Assembly: GCA_910575245.1 (NCBI GenBank)
Contig: CAJTEN010000022.1
Coordinates: 1-64,000 of the forward strand
Reading direction: 5' to 3'
Source of the DNA: Clostridia bacterium
Lineage (GTDB): Bacteria; Bacillota; Clostridia; Lachnospirales; Lachnospiraceae
DNA: 64,000 nt
The notes beneath the pieces were generated by a model. It was not told the DNA's origin. It saw only the letters and a program-made list of their open reading frames with translations, and searched no databases. Positions 52,406-61,100 of the stretch are shown one piece after another (positions within the stretch are counted from its first letter, which is position 1; every line of letters begins with the position of its first letter). Both the position numbers and the translations under genes were made by a program.

Positions 52406-53758
52406 GCCGGAGGAAACGGATTTTCTTTCCCCATGCCTTATTATAGCAAAACAGATGATAAAAAAGAGGATTCCGTAAATCGTGGTGATCGGTGTTGCCA
52501 GGCCTACCAGCATCAGAGAAGTGCCCGGGAGCCTGGACATAAAGACGGAGACGGGAATCCTGATGCAGAAGGCAGAGGAAATTCCCTGGATCATTACGGG
52601 AATGCTTCGTCCCCGCCCGTTGAAATAACCGATGCTGCTGAACAGTACGCAGGTGAGGATGCATTCTGCGGAGAAGCCCTTCAGGTAGTCGGCACTCTGG
52701 CGGATAACTTCCTGGTCATTGGTGAAAGCGGAGGACAGGATCCCGCCGCCGAAGAATCCGGCAGCGAAGATTATCACTCCTGTAGCACATCCGGCAGCCA
52801 TGGCGGTAAGAAATCCCTTCCAGGCCCGTTCTTTCTGTCCGGCGCCTATGTTCTGTGCAACGAAGGCGGATACGCTCTGCATGACGGAAGAGGGCACCAG
52901 CATAATGAAAGAGATGATCTTCTGGGCAATTCCGTATCCTGCGGAGGGCATAAGCCCCATCTGGTTTACAATGGAGTTGACCACAAGGAAAGAAATCTGT
53001 ACCATGGTCTCCTGGACAGCGATGGGGATCCCTACATTCAGGATCCGTCTCAGCTCTGTGCCGTAGATTCTGCACTGTGCCAGGGAAAAGGAGATGGGGA
53101 GTTTCTGTCTGCGGATAATGGCAACGGACAGTACCACGGAGACGAGCTGTGCCAGAACGGTTGCCAGTGCAGCCCCGGCTACATCCATCTTACACGCACC
53201 CACGAAGAACAGATCCCCGATCATGTTCACGATACAGGCAATTCCCACAAAGAGGAAGGGCAGCCTGGCATTTCCGACGCCGCGCAGGACACCACTGATT
53301 ACATTGTAGGCGGTGATTACAAGGATTCCCGCAGAGCAGATGCGCAGATACAGGATTGTTTTATCCACGGATTCGGCAGGAACCTGAAGCAGCCCCACGG
53401 TCTTACCGGCAAACAATTCCAGCATGGCTGTCATTACGATTCCGATTATGGCAAAAAGCAGGATCGTGGTACCGACTGTGTTGCCCGCTTCTTCTGGCCG
53501 CTGCTCCCCTATGTGCTGTCCGATGATTACGGTCGATCCCATAGCAAGACTGGTGATAATAAAAGTTACCATCTGCATAAAGCCGCTTCCGGTTCCCACT
53601 GCAGAGATGCTGGCCGCATCCCCGAACCAGCCTACCACGATCAGATCCACGGCTCCGTAAGCGGCCTGCAGGATAAGTGCACCGAGTACCGGCACTGCGA
53701 AGCGCATCAAAGATTTGAATATGGAACCGTTTAGAAATGAGTTTTCTTTTGCTGACAT
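52397..53758 (-). CDS. MATE family multidrug efflux transporter
   Basis: A 453-residue polytopic protein with about twelve membrane segments, matching the MATE/MOP flippase superfamily. It shows FAVPVLGALILQAAYGAVDLIVVGWFGDAASISAVGTGS at the start, split over helices 1-2, and the internal repeat VGIPIAVQETMVQISFLVVNSIVN at the start of the second half, as expected from the pseudo-duplicated fold. It exports cationic compounds using Na+ or H+ gradients. ATG 53758 lies 7 bp after GGAGA. A MarR regulator is immediately upstream and probably controls it. Confidence 0.93.
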   Translation of the reverse strand: MSAKENSFLNGSIFKSLMRFAVPVLGALILQAAYGAVDLIVVGWFGDAASISAVGTGSGFMQMVTFIITSLAMGSTVIIGQHIGEQRPEEAGNTVGTTILLFAIIGIVMTAMLELFAGKTVGLLQVPAESVDKTILYLRICSAGILVITAYNVISGVLRGVGNARLPFLFVGIACIVNMIGDLFFVGACKMDVAGAALATVLAQLVSVVLSVAIIRRQKLPISFSLAQCRIYGTELRRILNVGIPIAVQETMVQISFLVVNSIVNQMGLMPSAGYGIAQKIISFIMLVPSSVMQSVSAFVAQNIGAGQKERAWKGFLTAMAAGCATGVIIFAAGFFGGGILSSAFTNDQEVIRQSADYLKGFSAECILTCVLFSSIGYFNGRGRSIPVMIQGISSAFCIRIPVSVFMSRLPGTSLMLVGLATPITTIYGILFFIICFAIIRHGERKSVSSGSL

Positions 53759-53821
53759 ACTGCTTTCTCCATTCATTCCGCCGGTTGGCGGTTTCTTGTT
53801 TTATACTTCTTTTTCACCAGA

Positions 53822-54271
53822 TCATTGTGAGTGTCTGGTGTGCTTCGGCATTGTCTGTTCCAGCTGTTCAATAATGGATATCATATTCTGCACTTCCTCA
53901 TTGGAAACAGAACTTAAATTTCCCGCCCATTCACGATGGAAATCAGATACATATTTTTTGACACAGGAAAGACCCTGCTCCGTCAGTTTCAGCAAAGTGA
54001 CTCTCTTATCGGCGTTATCCGGATACTTTTCGAGCAGATACATGGCCTCCAGTTCCTGGGCAAGTTTGGTGACGCTGGGCATGGTAATATTAAGCCCCTC
54101 GCTTACGTCACTGATCCGGCATTCTCCGTGTGTTTCCCATGCCATGCTGATCTGGTCAAGAACATGGATGTGACGGGGTTTCATTCCTGTTGGCAGTTCC
54201 GGCATTGTCTCGATTACATGTTTGGCGGTAAAGCAGGCATCCAGCAGCTTTTTTAAATGCATTGTATCCAT
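53822..54271 (-). CDS. MarR-family transcriptional regulator (controls the MATE gene)
   Basis: A 149-residue winged-helix protein: CRISDVSEGLNITMPSVTKLAQELEA is the recognition HTH (about residues 51-76), followed by the wing YPDNADKRVTLLKLTEQG (D-x-R-x-x-x-x-x-L-T). It is transcribed with the MATE gene, 63 bp apart. A palindromic AT-rich operator lies just upstream. MarR proteins release DNA on binding small phenolic or cationic drugs, which would induce the efflux pump (family knowledge; the ligand here is unknown). Confidence 0.92.
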   Translation of the reverse strand: MDTMHLKKLLDACFTAKHVIETMPELPTGMKPRHIHVLDQISMAWETHGECRISDVSEGLNITMPSVTKLAQELEAMYLLEKYPDNADKRVTLLKLTEQGLSCVKKYVSDFHREWAGNLSSVSNEEVQNMISIIEQLEQTMPKHTRHSQ

Positions 54272-54345
54272 AGATTTCCTCCTGGCGAGTGGGAATTTCC
54301 GGGATTGCAGACGGGAGTCTGTATGGTTTCGGGGAAAATGATTAT

Positions 54346-54370
54346 TAATAGTAATTACTAATAGTAATTA
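54346..54370. promoter_or_regulatory. putative MarR operator
   Basis: Direct repeat TAATAGTAATTA twice (54346-54357, 54359-54370), forming with its spacer the perfect palindrome TAGTAATTACTA (54349-54360). It lies about 75 bp upstream of the MarR start codon, where the promoter is expected. Confidence 0.65.
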
Positions 54371-54469
54371 TATAAGGGGAATGAGATTAAGTCAAGTACA
54401 GGATTTGTTTGAATCATAGCAACCGTGCGTTTTGGTGCAATAGTTCAGTCCAGGACTTTACATTTACTC

Positions 54470-54518
54470 TTTACACCTGTTAATATTGTTGGTATACTTA
54501 TAAATATTCTATATAGAA
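54470..54518 (+). promoter_or_regulatory. promoter and operator of the second MarR operon
   Basis: TTTACA (54470-54475), 17-bp spacer, TATACT (54493-54498), then the perfect palindrome TTCTATATAGAA (54507-54518) at the expected transcription start. This is a typical position for repression by the encoded MarR protein. Confidence 0.6.
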
Positions 54519-54546
54519 ATGTTCTAATAGGAACAGAGGTGACTGA

Positions 54547-54990
54547 TTGGAAACAAAGGGCGGATTTTACATTACACAGATTAAGCAGCTCCAGGACAGA
54601 ATCTTTGAACGGCTATTGCTTGAAAACGGAATCGAAATAAACGGCGGACAGGGAAGGATCCTGTTTATCCTGTGGAAGACGGACCATCTTACGGTAAGCG
54701 AAATAAGCGAGAAGACTTCTCTTGCAAAAAATACGGTTTCCGTTGTAATTAACGGAATGGTCAATAAGGGAATTGTGGCGAGAAAGATCAATCCGGAAAA
54801 CCGCCGTCAGACCATTATATCACTCACGGAATATGCGAAATCCCTGCAGGAAAAATACGAGATGGTATCTTGGCAAATGAACACACTGTTTTATCAGGGC
54901 TTTTTGGAGGAAGAGCAGAAACAGTTCGAGCAGTATCTGGCCCGGATCCTTGATACATTGACAGAAACGCTGCATACCCACAGGGAATGA
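54547..54990 (+). CDS. MarR-family transcriptional regulator
   Basis: A 147-residue winged-helix regulator. The HTH is LTVSEISEKTSLAKNTVSVVINGMVN (about residues 49-74), and the wing contains INPENRRQTIISLTEYG-like sequence (P-E-N-R-R-x-x-x-x-L-T). The start is a TTG at 54547 behind AGAGGTG; no ATG lies near. It begins a + strand pair with a flavin-type oxidoreductase-fold protein downstream, divergent from the MarR-MATE operon. Autoregulation through the palindrome upstream is likely. Confidence 0.9.
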   Translation: METKGGFYITQIKQLQDRIFERLLLENGIEINGGQGRILFILWKTDHLTVSEISEKTSLAKNTVSVVINGMVNKGIVARKINPENRRQTIISLTEYAKSLQEKYEMVSWQMNTLFYQGFLEEEQKQFEQYLARILDTLTETLHTHRE

Positions 54991-55112
54991 ACAAAGAGGG
55001 TGTTTGTATAGCAGCAGGGAGCGGAACTTGCATTATGCAGGTTCCGGTTCAGAGGAAGCAGAGACGTATTTCAATAGTTACTGTGCAGGGAATCATGTCA
55101 GGAGGATTTCAA

Positions 55113-55541
55113 ATGAAAACAAGAAAACACATGATTGAATTCATCAGAAAGCAGAAGACAGCCTTTGTAGCCTCGGTAGATGAAGATGGATTTCCGAATA
55201 TCAAAGCCATGTTTGCACCGCGCAAAATAGAAGGTGATTGCTTCTATTTTTCAACCAATACATCTTCCATGCGTTCACAGCAGTTTATGAAGAATTCAAA
55301 GGCAAGTATTTATTTTTATAACAGAGGACGATTCCGTTATGAAGGGATAATGTTGACGGGAACGATGGAAGTACTGCAGGACGAAGCGATAAAGAAAGAG
55401 ATCTGGTGCACCGGAGATACTATGTATTACAGTCAGGGCGTTACGGATCCTGATTATTGTGTGTTGAAATTTACGGCAGTAAAAGGAAGGCATTACTGTG
55501 ATCTGAAAACAGAGAGTTTTCATGTTGACGATTTGGAATAA
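55113..55541 (+). CDS. pyridoxamine 5'-phosphate oxidase-family protein
   Basis: A 142-residue split-barrel protein of the PNPOx-like superfamily: AFVASVDEDGFPNIKAMFAPR forms the first strands, FYFSTNTSSMRSQQFMKNSKASIYFY the FMN-binding region, and GIMLTGTMEVLQD the next hairpin. Small members like this bind FMN or F420-type cofactors and are called general stress proteins or nitroimidazole-resistance-like proteins; the substrate is unknown. ATG 55113 has AGGAGG upstream. It follows the MarR gene by 122 bp and probably shares its control. Confidence 0.88.
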   Translation: MKTRKHMIEFIRKQKTAFVASVDEDGFPNIKAMFAPRKIEGDCFYFSTNTSSMRSQQFMKNSKASIYFYNRGRFRYEGIMLTGTMEVLQDEAIKKEIWCTGDTMYYSQGVTDPDYCVLKFTAVKGRHYCDLKTESFHVDDLE

Positions 55542-55643
55542 TAAAAAAGAATAATGAACAGAAAAGGAGCGTTGGTTCTCCTTGGAGAAAAGGCGGACTG
55601 ACGGATGGCCGTAAATGACAGGGTTCATGGAGAGGTAAGGAGG

Positions 55644-56573
55644 ATGGAAGTAAGAAAAACAGGTTTTCTTTATAAGTTATGGAATATTTTGATGCCGTTA
55701 GTGATCTATTATGCTGTTTATATGATTTCCTTTTTTCTTTTATCATGCCTTTATCAGGTTGTGGCGGCAAAGTCCGATGCAGCAGTCGTGGCTTTGCTGC
55801 AGGAACAGAAAACAACATTGACTGGGGTAATTAACGGAACGAGTATGCTCATCGGAGCCATGGTTCTTGTTCCTTTGCTTCGTGTGGAATTGCAGGTGCA
55901 TCGTGACAGAATGCCGCTATACGGGCGGCAGAATACTTTCGGACAGGGTGTCGGTATGATCCTTTTGACAACTGTCTTAGCGGGATCTTCTTCGATCGGA
56001 CTGAATATTTTATTGGCATTGACCGGATTCGTACAGAGTTCATCCAGTTATCAGGAAGTGGCTCAGACCCAGTATGGAGTGGCATTCGGAGCAGGGGTAG
56101 TTCTCTATGCGGTTGTTTCACCGGTGGCGGAGGAGATTGTTTTCCGTGGGATTATCTATAACCGTATGCGGCGTTATTTGATGGCGTGGCAGGATAAGGG
56201 AACGGGACAGAGAGGTGGCAATAAGTTACCCAGGATCCAGCAGGTCAGACTCATGAAGCGTCGGGGGAATGGAGATTTTGACACTGCAGTGACTGTAGCG
56301 GTCATTGCGTCGGGTGTGCTGTTCGGCGCCTACCATGGGAATCTGATACAAGGTGTTTATGGTGGGTGCATGGGAATTCTCATGGCTTATCTGTATGAGC
56401 GGACACATGCTTTCTATATTCCGTGTCTCTTTCATGCGGCGGCGAATTGTGTGGTGTATGTGGTGGCACAGAATGCCATACTGCATGAAAGGATTTTTAC
56501 TTATCCAGGCTGTATGGCTTTGTTGGCGGTTTCATTGGTCATGATCTTGATTGTAGAGAAGGTATTGCGTTGA
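55644..56573 (+). CDS. CPBP-family intramembrane metalloprotease
   Basis: A 309-residue protein with about eight membrane segments. The CPBP (Abi/Rce1-like) motifs are present: AEEIVFRGIIYNRM (EExxxR, metal and catalytic Glu), FGAYHGNLIQG (FxxxH) and CLFHAAANCVV (HxxxN/D). Between motifs 1 and 2 is a basic insertion (DKGTGQRGGNKLPRIQQ), longer than usual. Members cleave prenylated or signal-type peptides in the membrane and some protect against bacteriocins. An in-frame ATG at 55605 is an alternative start; the one chosen has AGAGG 8 bp upstream. Confidence 0.88.
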   Translation: MEVRKTGFLYKLWNILMPLVIYYAVYMISFFLLSCLYQVVAAKSDAAVVALLQEQKTTLTGVINGTSMLIGAMVLVPLLRVELQVHRDRMPLYGRQNTFGQGVGMILLTTVLAGSSSIGLNILLALTGFVQSSSSYQEVAQTQYGVAFGAGVVLYAVVSPVAEEIVFRGIIYNRMRRYLMAWQDKGTGQRGGNKLPRIQQVRLMKRRGNGDFDTAVTVAVIASGVLFGAYHGNLIQGVYGGCMGILMAYLYERTHAFYIPCLFHAAANCVVYVVAQNAILHERIFTYPGCMALLAVSLVMILIVEKVLR

Positions 56574-56629
56574 TATTCCTTTTCATGCTAACCTACGTGA
56601 TTCCACTCCGCAGAATCTCAAATCGTTGC

Positions 56630-56658
56630 GGAAAATGCCTGTTTTTCAGGCATTTTCC
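56630..56658. repeat. perfect intergenic hairpin
   Basis: GGAAAATGCCTG/CAGGCATTTTCC, 12-bp stem with a T5 loop, inside a 250-bp non-coding gap that also holds a GAACTTCT/AGAAGTTC pair (56692 and 56729). It lacks a T tail, so it is more like a dispersed palindrome than a terminator. Confidence 0.5.
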
Positions 56659-56828
56659 AGTGTGAGATTTAGAACTTCTTAGCGAAGCGTCCTATGGTGC
56701 GAGCTTTAGAAGTTCTTCTCACATTAATCACTTTGCTTACTCACGTGAACCAATATGTATTTTTGATTGTAAGAACTGGAAGAAGGTAATATAATTAATT
56801 TGGAGAGAGTGTGCGGAAAGGAAAGAAT

Positions 56829-57782
56829 ATGCAGAAGAAGGCACATGATTACGATAATGTGTTCAAGACTATGAAAAGCAGGCACAAAAGACTTTTCATT
56901 TCCGTAATTAATGACATTTTTGATAAAAATTATTCATTGGATGTAAGAGTGGATGCATTACCAACAGAAGGCTATTTGATTGAGAGTGAAACAGTAGATG
57001 GGAGCAGAGAGATTGAAGAAAGAATCTCGGATTTTCTGATTAAGGTTGAAAGTGAGGTTTATCTTCTGGAATGCCAGAGTTATGATGATGGTTCCATGGC
57101 AATCAGAATTGCGGAGTACGCTTTTATTGTTGCAAGGCAGTTTGCAGCATGGGATATGGGCTGTGCTAAGATTCCGATGCCGAGATTTTCTGTTATTTAT
57201 GTCAAAAGGACTGACAAGACGCCGAAAACAACAACAATTACTTTTACTTTTCCGGATGGACAGAGTGTGGTTTATGAATCTGATAATGTGATTTTGGATC
57301 AGCTTTCTAAGGAATATATTGTAGCAAAGAGGTTATTCCCTTATATCCCTTTTTATGTTGCGAGGTATGAGAAGGATATCACATCAGGGAATAATGTCAA
57401 TAAGGTGGTAGAAGATTTAATCTATTTCAGAGATGAGATGCTGAGCCTGAATAAAGAGGGCGAGTTGTCTGATGCTGAACTGATAGATCTTATGGGATTT
57501 GTGAATACTATCATTACGCATATTACAAACGGTAACAGGAATGAGGAAAGGCTGGTGAAGGTTATGGGCGGTACGATAATTGAGACGGAGTCTGAGAAAT
57601 GGATGCGGCAGGGAATACAACAGGGAATGCAGCAAGGGCAGGCGAAGATGATCATTGAGCTAGGGCTGGAAGATGGTCTGGATGAGTCGGCAATTCTGAA
57701 AAGAATGCAGGAGAAGATCGGTTTTTCCATGGAAGAAGCGCTGGCTTGTATGAAGAGATATGGAAAGCAATCGATGGAATAG
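56829..57782 (+). CDS. Rpn-family recombination-promoting nuclease/putative transposase (PD-(D/E)XK)
   Basis: A 317-residue protein of the Rpn/YhgA-like group. The N-terminal nuclease-like domain shows FKTMKSRHKRLFISVIND, then RISDFLIKVESEVYLLECQS (D-x14-ExQ, the PD-(D/E)XK core) and MAIRIAEYAFIVARQF. The C-terminal region has an RQGIQQGMQQGQ repeat followed by a short helical domain, as in many members. Rpn proteins are Mg2+-dependent nucleases that can promote RecA-independent recombination and may act in phage defence or genome mobility. ATG 56829 is preceded by GGAAAGGA. Confidence 0.85.
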   Translation: MQKKAHDYDNVFKTMKSRHKRLFISVINDIFDKNYSLDVRVDALPTEGYLIESETVDGSREIEERISDFLIKVESEVYLLECQSYDDGSMAIRIAEYAFIVARQFAAWDMGCAKIPMPRFSVIYVKRTDKTPKTTTITFTFPDGQSVVYESDNVILDQLSKEYIVAKRLFPYIPFYVARYEKDITSGNNVNKVVEDLIYFRDEMLSLNKEGELSDAELIDLMGFVNTIITHITNGNRNEERLVKVMGGTIIETESEKWMRQGIQQGMQQGQAKMIIELGLEDGLDESAILKRMQEKIGFSMEEALACMKRYGKQSME

Positions 57783-57876
57783 AGTGATAAAAGCGAATAA
57801 AACGGCAAAAAGTCTGTTAATATAATTTTCTATATAAAAAAGACAGATTATCTGACAATTTCGTAAAAAGTCTAAG

Positions 57877-57955
57877 TTTACAATTTGAAAAAAGTGTTGT
57901 ATAGTATATTCGCAGGTCGCAAAGGAGCGCAATGTGTTTCCTTTGCGACCTTTTT
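57877..57955 (+). promoter_or_regulatory. promoter followed immediately by an intrinsic terminator (leader of gltB or small RNA)
   Basis: TTTACA (57877-57882), 17-bp spacer, TATAGT (57900-57905). A transcript starting about 57912 would at once form the perfect 12-bp stem GGTCGCAAAGGA (57915-57926)/TCCTTTGCGACC (57939-57950) followed by five T. This gives either a RNA of about 45 nt or an attenuated leader of gltB, 220 bp downstream. Alternatively the hairpin is simply the terminator of the Rpn gene. Confidence 0.55.
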
Positions 57956-58029
57956 GTGTGCGCGGGAGTACTGTATTGGTACCTGCGGATATGGAGCAAA
58001 GGGATATAATTATGATGAGAACACCTAAG

Positions 58030-58065
58030 GCAACAGCTCTGCGCACTCGCTGCGCTGGGCGTACA
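58030..58065. repeat. short dispersed repeat upstream of gltB
   Basis: CAGCTCTGCGCACT followed by a GC-rich segment, matching the copy at about 41193-41225 upstream of lon. Confidence 0.45.
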
Positions 58066-58177
58066 AGCGCCATGCAGCTTGTCTGCATGTGTGCATCAAG
58101 ACTTGTGCCCGCTTTTTACAGAATGTTTGTGTCAGGGATGACATGGGGCACAAATATGACAAAGAGGAGAGTAAGTT

Positions 58178-61100
58178 ATGTTTGACGCAAAAATGACAGT
58201 TCCCAAGGCATCGCTTCACCGTATGGAATTCGAGCATGATAACTGCGGAATCGGCGCCTGCGTGAACATCAAGGGGACAAAGAGCCGTGAAATCGTGGAA
58301 AATGCGCTTAAGATCGTGGAAAACTTAGAGCACAGAGCCGGTAAGGATGCGGAGGGTAAGACAGGAGACGGTGTCGGCATCCTGACGCAGATGCCTCATA
58401 AGTTCATGATGAAAGTGACGAAGCAGCTTGGCATTGAGATCGGCGGGGAGAGAGAGTATGGTGTGGGTATGTTCTTCTTTCCGCAGGATGAGCTGCAGCG
58501 CAATCAGTCGAAGAAGATGTTCGAAATCATTGCACAGAAAGAAGGACTGCAGTTCTTAGGCTGGCGTGAAGTGCCTACTGTACCGACAGTGCTGGGGCAT
58601 AAGGCGGTAGAATGTATGCCTTGTATCATGCAGGCTTTTATCATGAAACCTGCTGGTGTGGCAAAGGGGTTGGATTTTGACAGGAAACTTTATATTTTGA
58701 GGAGGACTTTTGAACAGTCCACGGATGTGACTTATGTGGTCAGTCTGTCCAGCAGAACGATCGTATATAAGGGAATGTTCCTGGTAGGACAGCTGAGAAC
58801 CTTTTTCTCCGATCTGCAGGATCAGGACTATGAGTCTGCGATTGCCGTGGTGCACTCCCGCTTCTCCACCAACACGAATCCCAGCTGGGAGCGTGCCCAT
58901 CCGAACCGGTTTATTGTGCACAATGGCGAGATCAATACGATTCGTGGCAATGCGGATAAGATGCTGGCGCGTGAGGAGAATATGGAATCCGATCATCTGC
59001 AGGGACAGATGCATAAGATTCTGCCCGCCATCAGCGCTTCCGGTTCTGACTCCGCGATGTTGGACAATACGTTGGAATTCCTTGTGATGAGTGGTATGCC
59101 GTTGCCGCTTGCGGTGATGATCACAATTCCGGAGCCATGGGAGAATAACCAGACCATGACGCAGAAGAAGAAGGATTTCTACCAATATTATGCGACGATG
59201 ATGGAGCCCTGGGACGGACCGGCTTCGATTCTGTTTTCAGACGGAGATATCATGGGAGCCGTACTTGACCGGAACGGTCTACGTCCTTCCCGTTATCTGA
59301 TCACGGACGATGATACGCTGATTCTGTCCTCCGAAGTGGGTGTACTTAATATTGATCCATCCAGGATCTTGGTGAAGGAGAGATTGCATCCGGGTAAGAT
59401 GCTTCTGGTGGATACCGTACAGGGAAGAGTCATTGACGATGATGAGGTGAAAGAGAAATATGCCTCTGCACGTCCTTACGGAGAGTGGCTTGACAGCCGG
59501 TTGGTGGCGTTGAAGGATTTGAAGATACCCAACCAGCGTGTACCGGAATTCGGCAATGAGGAACGGCAGCGCATGCAGAAGGCGTTCGGCTATACCTATG
59601 AAGAACTGAAGACCAGTATTCTGCCGATGGCAAAGAACGGAGCGGAGGCTATAGCGGCCATGGGAGTTGACACGCCCATTCCGGTATTGTCCAGGGCGCA
59701 CCATCCGCTGTTCCATTATTTCAAACAGCTTTTTGCCCAGGTTACCAATCCGCCCATCGATGCGATCCGTGAGGAGGTAGTTACTTCTACCACGGTCTAT
59801 CTGGGTAAGGATGGCAATTTGCTAGAGGAAATGCCTGAAAACTGTAACATGCTTAAAGTACATAACCCGATTCTGACCAACACGGATTTATTAAAGATCA
59901 AAACCATGAAGTCCGAAGGGTTTAAGGCAGAGGTGGTACCGATTACCTATTATAAGAATACCAGTCTGGAGAAAGCGATTGACAGGCTGTTCGTGGAAGT
60001 GGACAGAGCCTATCGCGACGGCGTCAATATACTGATCCTGTCTGACAGAGGGGTAGATGAGAACAGGGTGGCGATTCCTTCGCTGTTAGCCGTCTCCGCG
60101 CTGCAGCAGCATCTGGTAAGCACGAAGAAGAGAACAAGCGTGGATATCATCTTAGAGTCTGCGGAGCCCCGGGAGGTGCATCACTTCGCGACGCTGCTTG
60201 GCTTCGGTGCTTCTGCAGTCAATCCTTACCTGGCACAGGAGAGCATCAAGGAGCTGATTGAAAACCACATGCTGGATAAGGATTACTATGCGGCGGTCAA
60301 CGACTATAATGATGCGATTCTGCATGGCATCGTCAAGATTGCTTCCAAGATGGGAATTTCTACGATACAGTCCTATCAGGGTTCCAAGATCTTTGAGGCG
60401 ATCGGTATCGATAAGGAAGTGATCAACAAGTATTTTACGAATACGGTGTGCCGCGTGGGCGGTATTACCTTAAAAGATATCGAGAAAGAGGCGGACACCT
60501 TGCATTCCATGGCTTTTGACCCACTTGGTCTATCGACGGATCTGACGCTGGATAGCCCGGGACATCACCAGATGCGCAGCGGCGCGGATGAACACCTCTA
60601 CAATCCGGAAACCATTCATCTGCTGCAGGAGTCAACAAGACGTAGTGATTATGACATCTTCAAACAATATACTGCGGCGGTCAACAAGGAAGAGAGTATC
60701 AGGAATCTCCGCGGCCTGATGGATTTCAATTATGCGAAGAAACCCGTGCCGATTGAGGAGGTGGAGCCGGTTGACACGATTGTCACAAGATTTAAGACCG
60801 GCGCTATGTCCTATGGATCGATTTCCAAGGAGGCTCATGAGACGATGGCTATTGCCATGAACCGGCTGCACGGTAAGTCCAACTCCGGTGAAGGCGGGGA
60901 GGACGATGATAGACTGACTGTGGGAGCGGATGGCCTAAACCGCTGCTCTGCCATCAAGCAGGTTGCCTCCGGACGGTTCGGTGTGACCAGCAAATATCTG
61001 AACAGCGCACAGGAGATACAGATCAAGATGGCACAGGGAGCAAAACCCGGCGAGGGCGGACATCTGCCGGGTGGTAAAGTCTACCCGTGGATTGCTAAGA

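Noticed and set aside
52433-53734. 433-codon open frame on the + strand opposite the MATE gene
   Set aside because: It is the antisense shadow of a well-recognised transporter: composition is biased to His/Asp/Gly/Tyr, it has no ribosome binding site and no recognisable motif.
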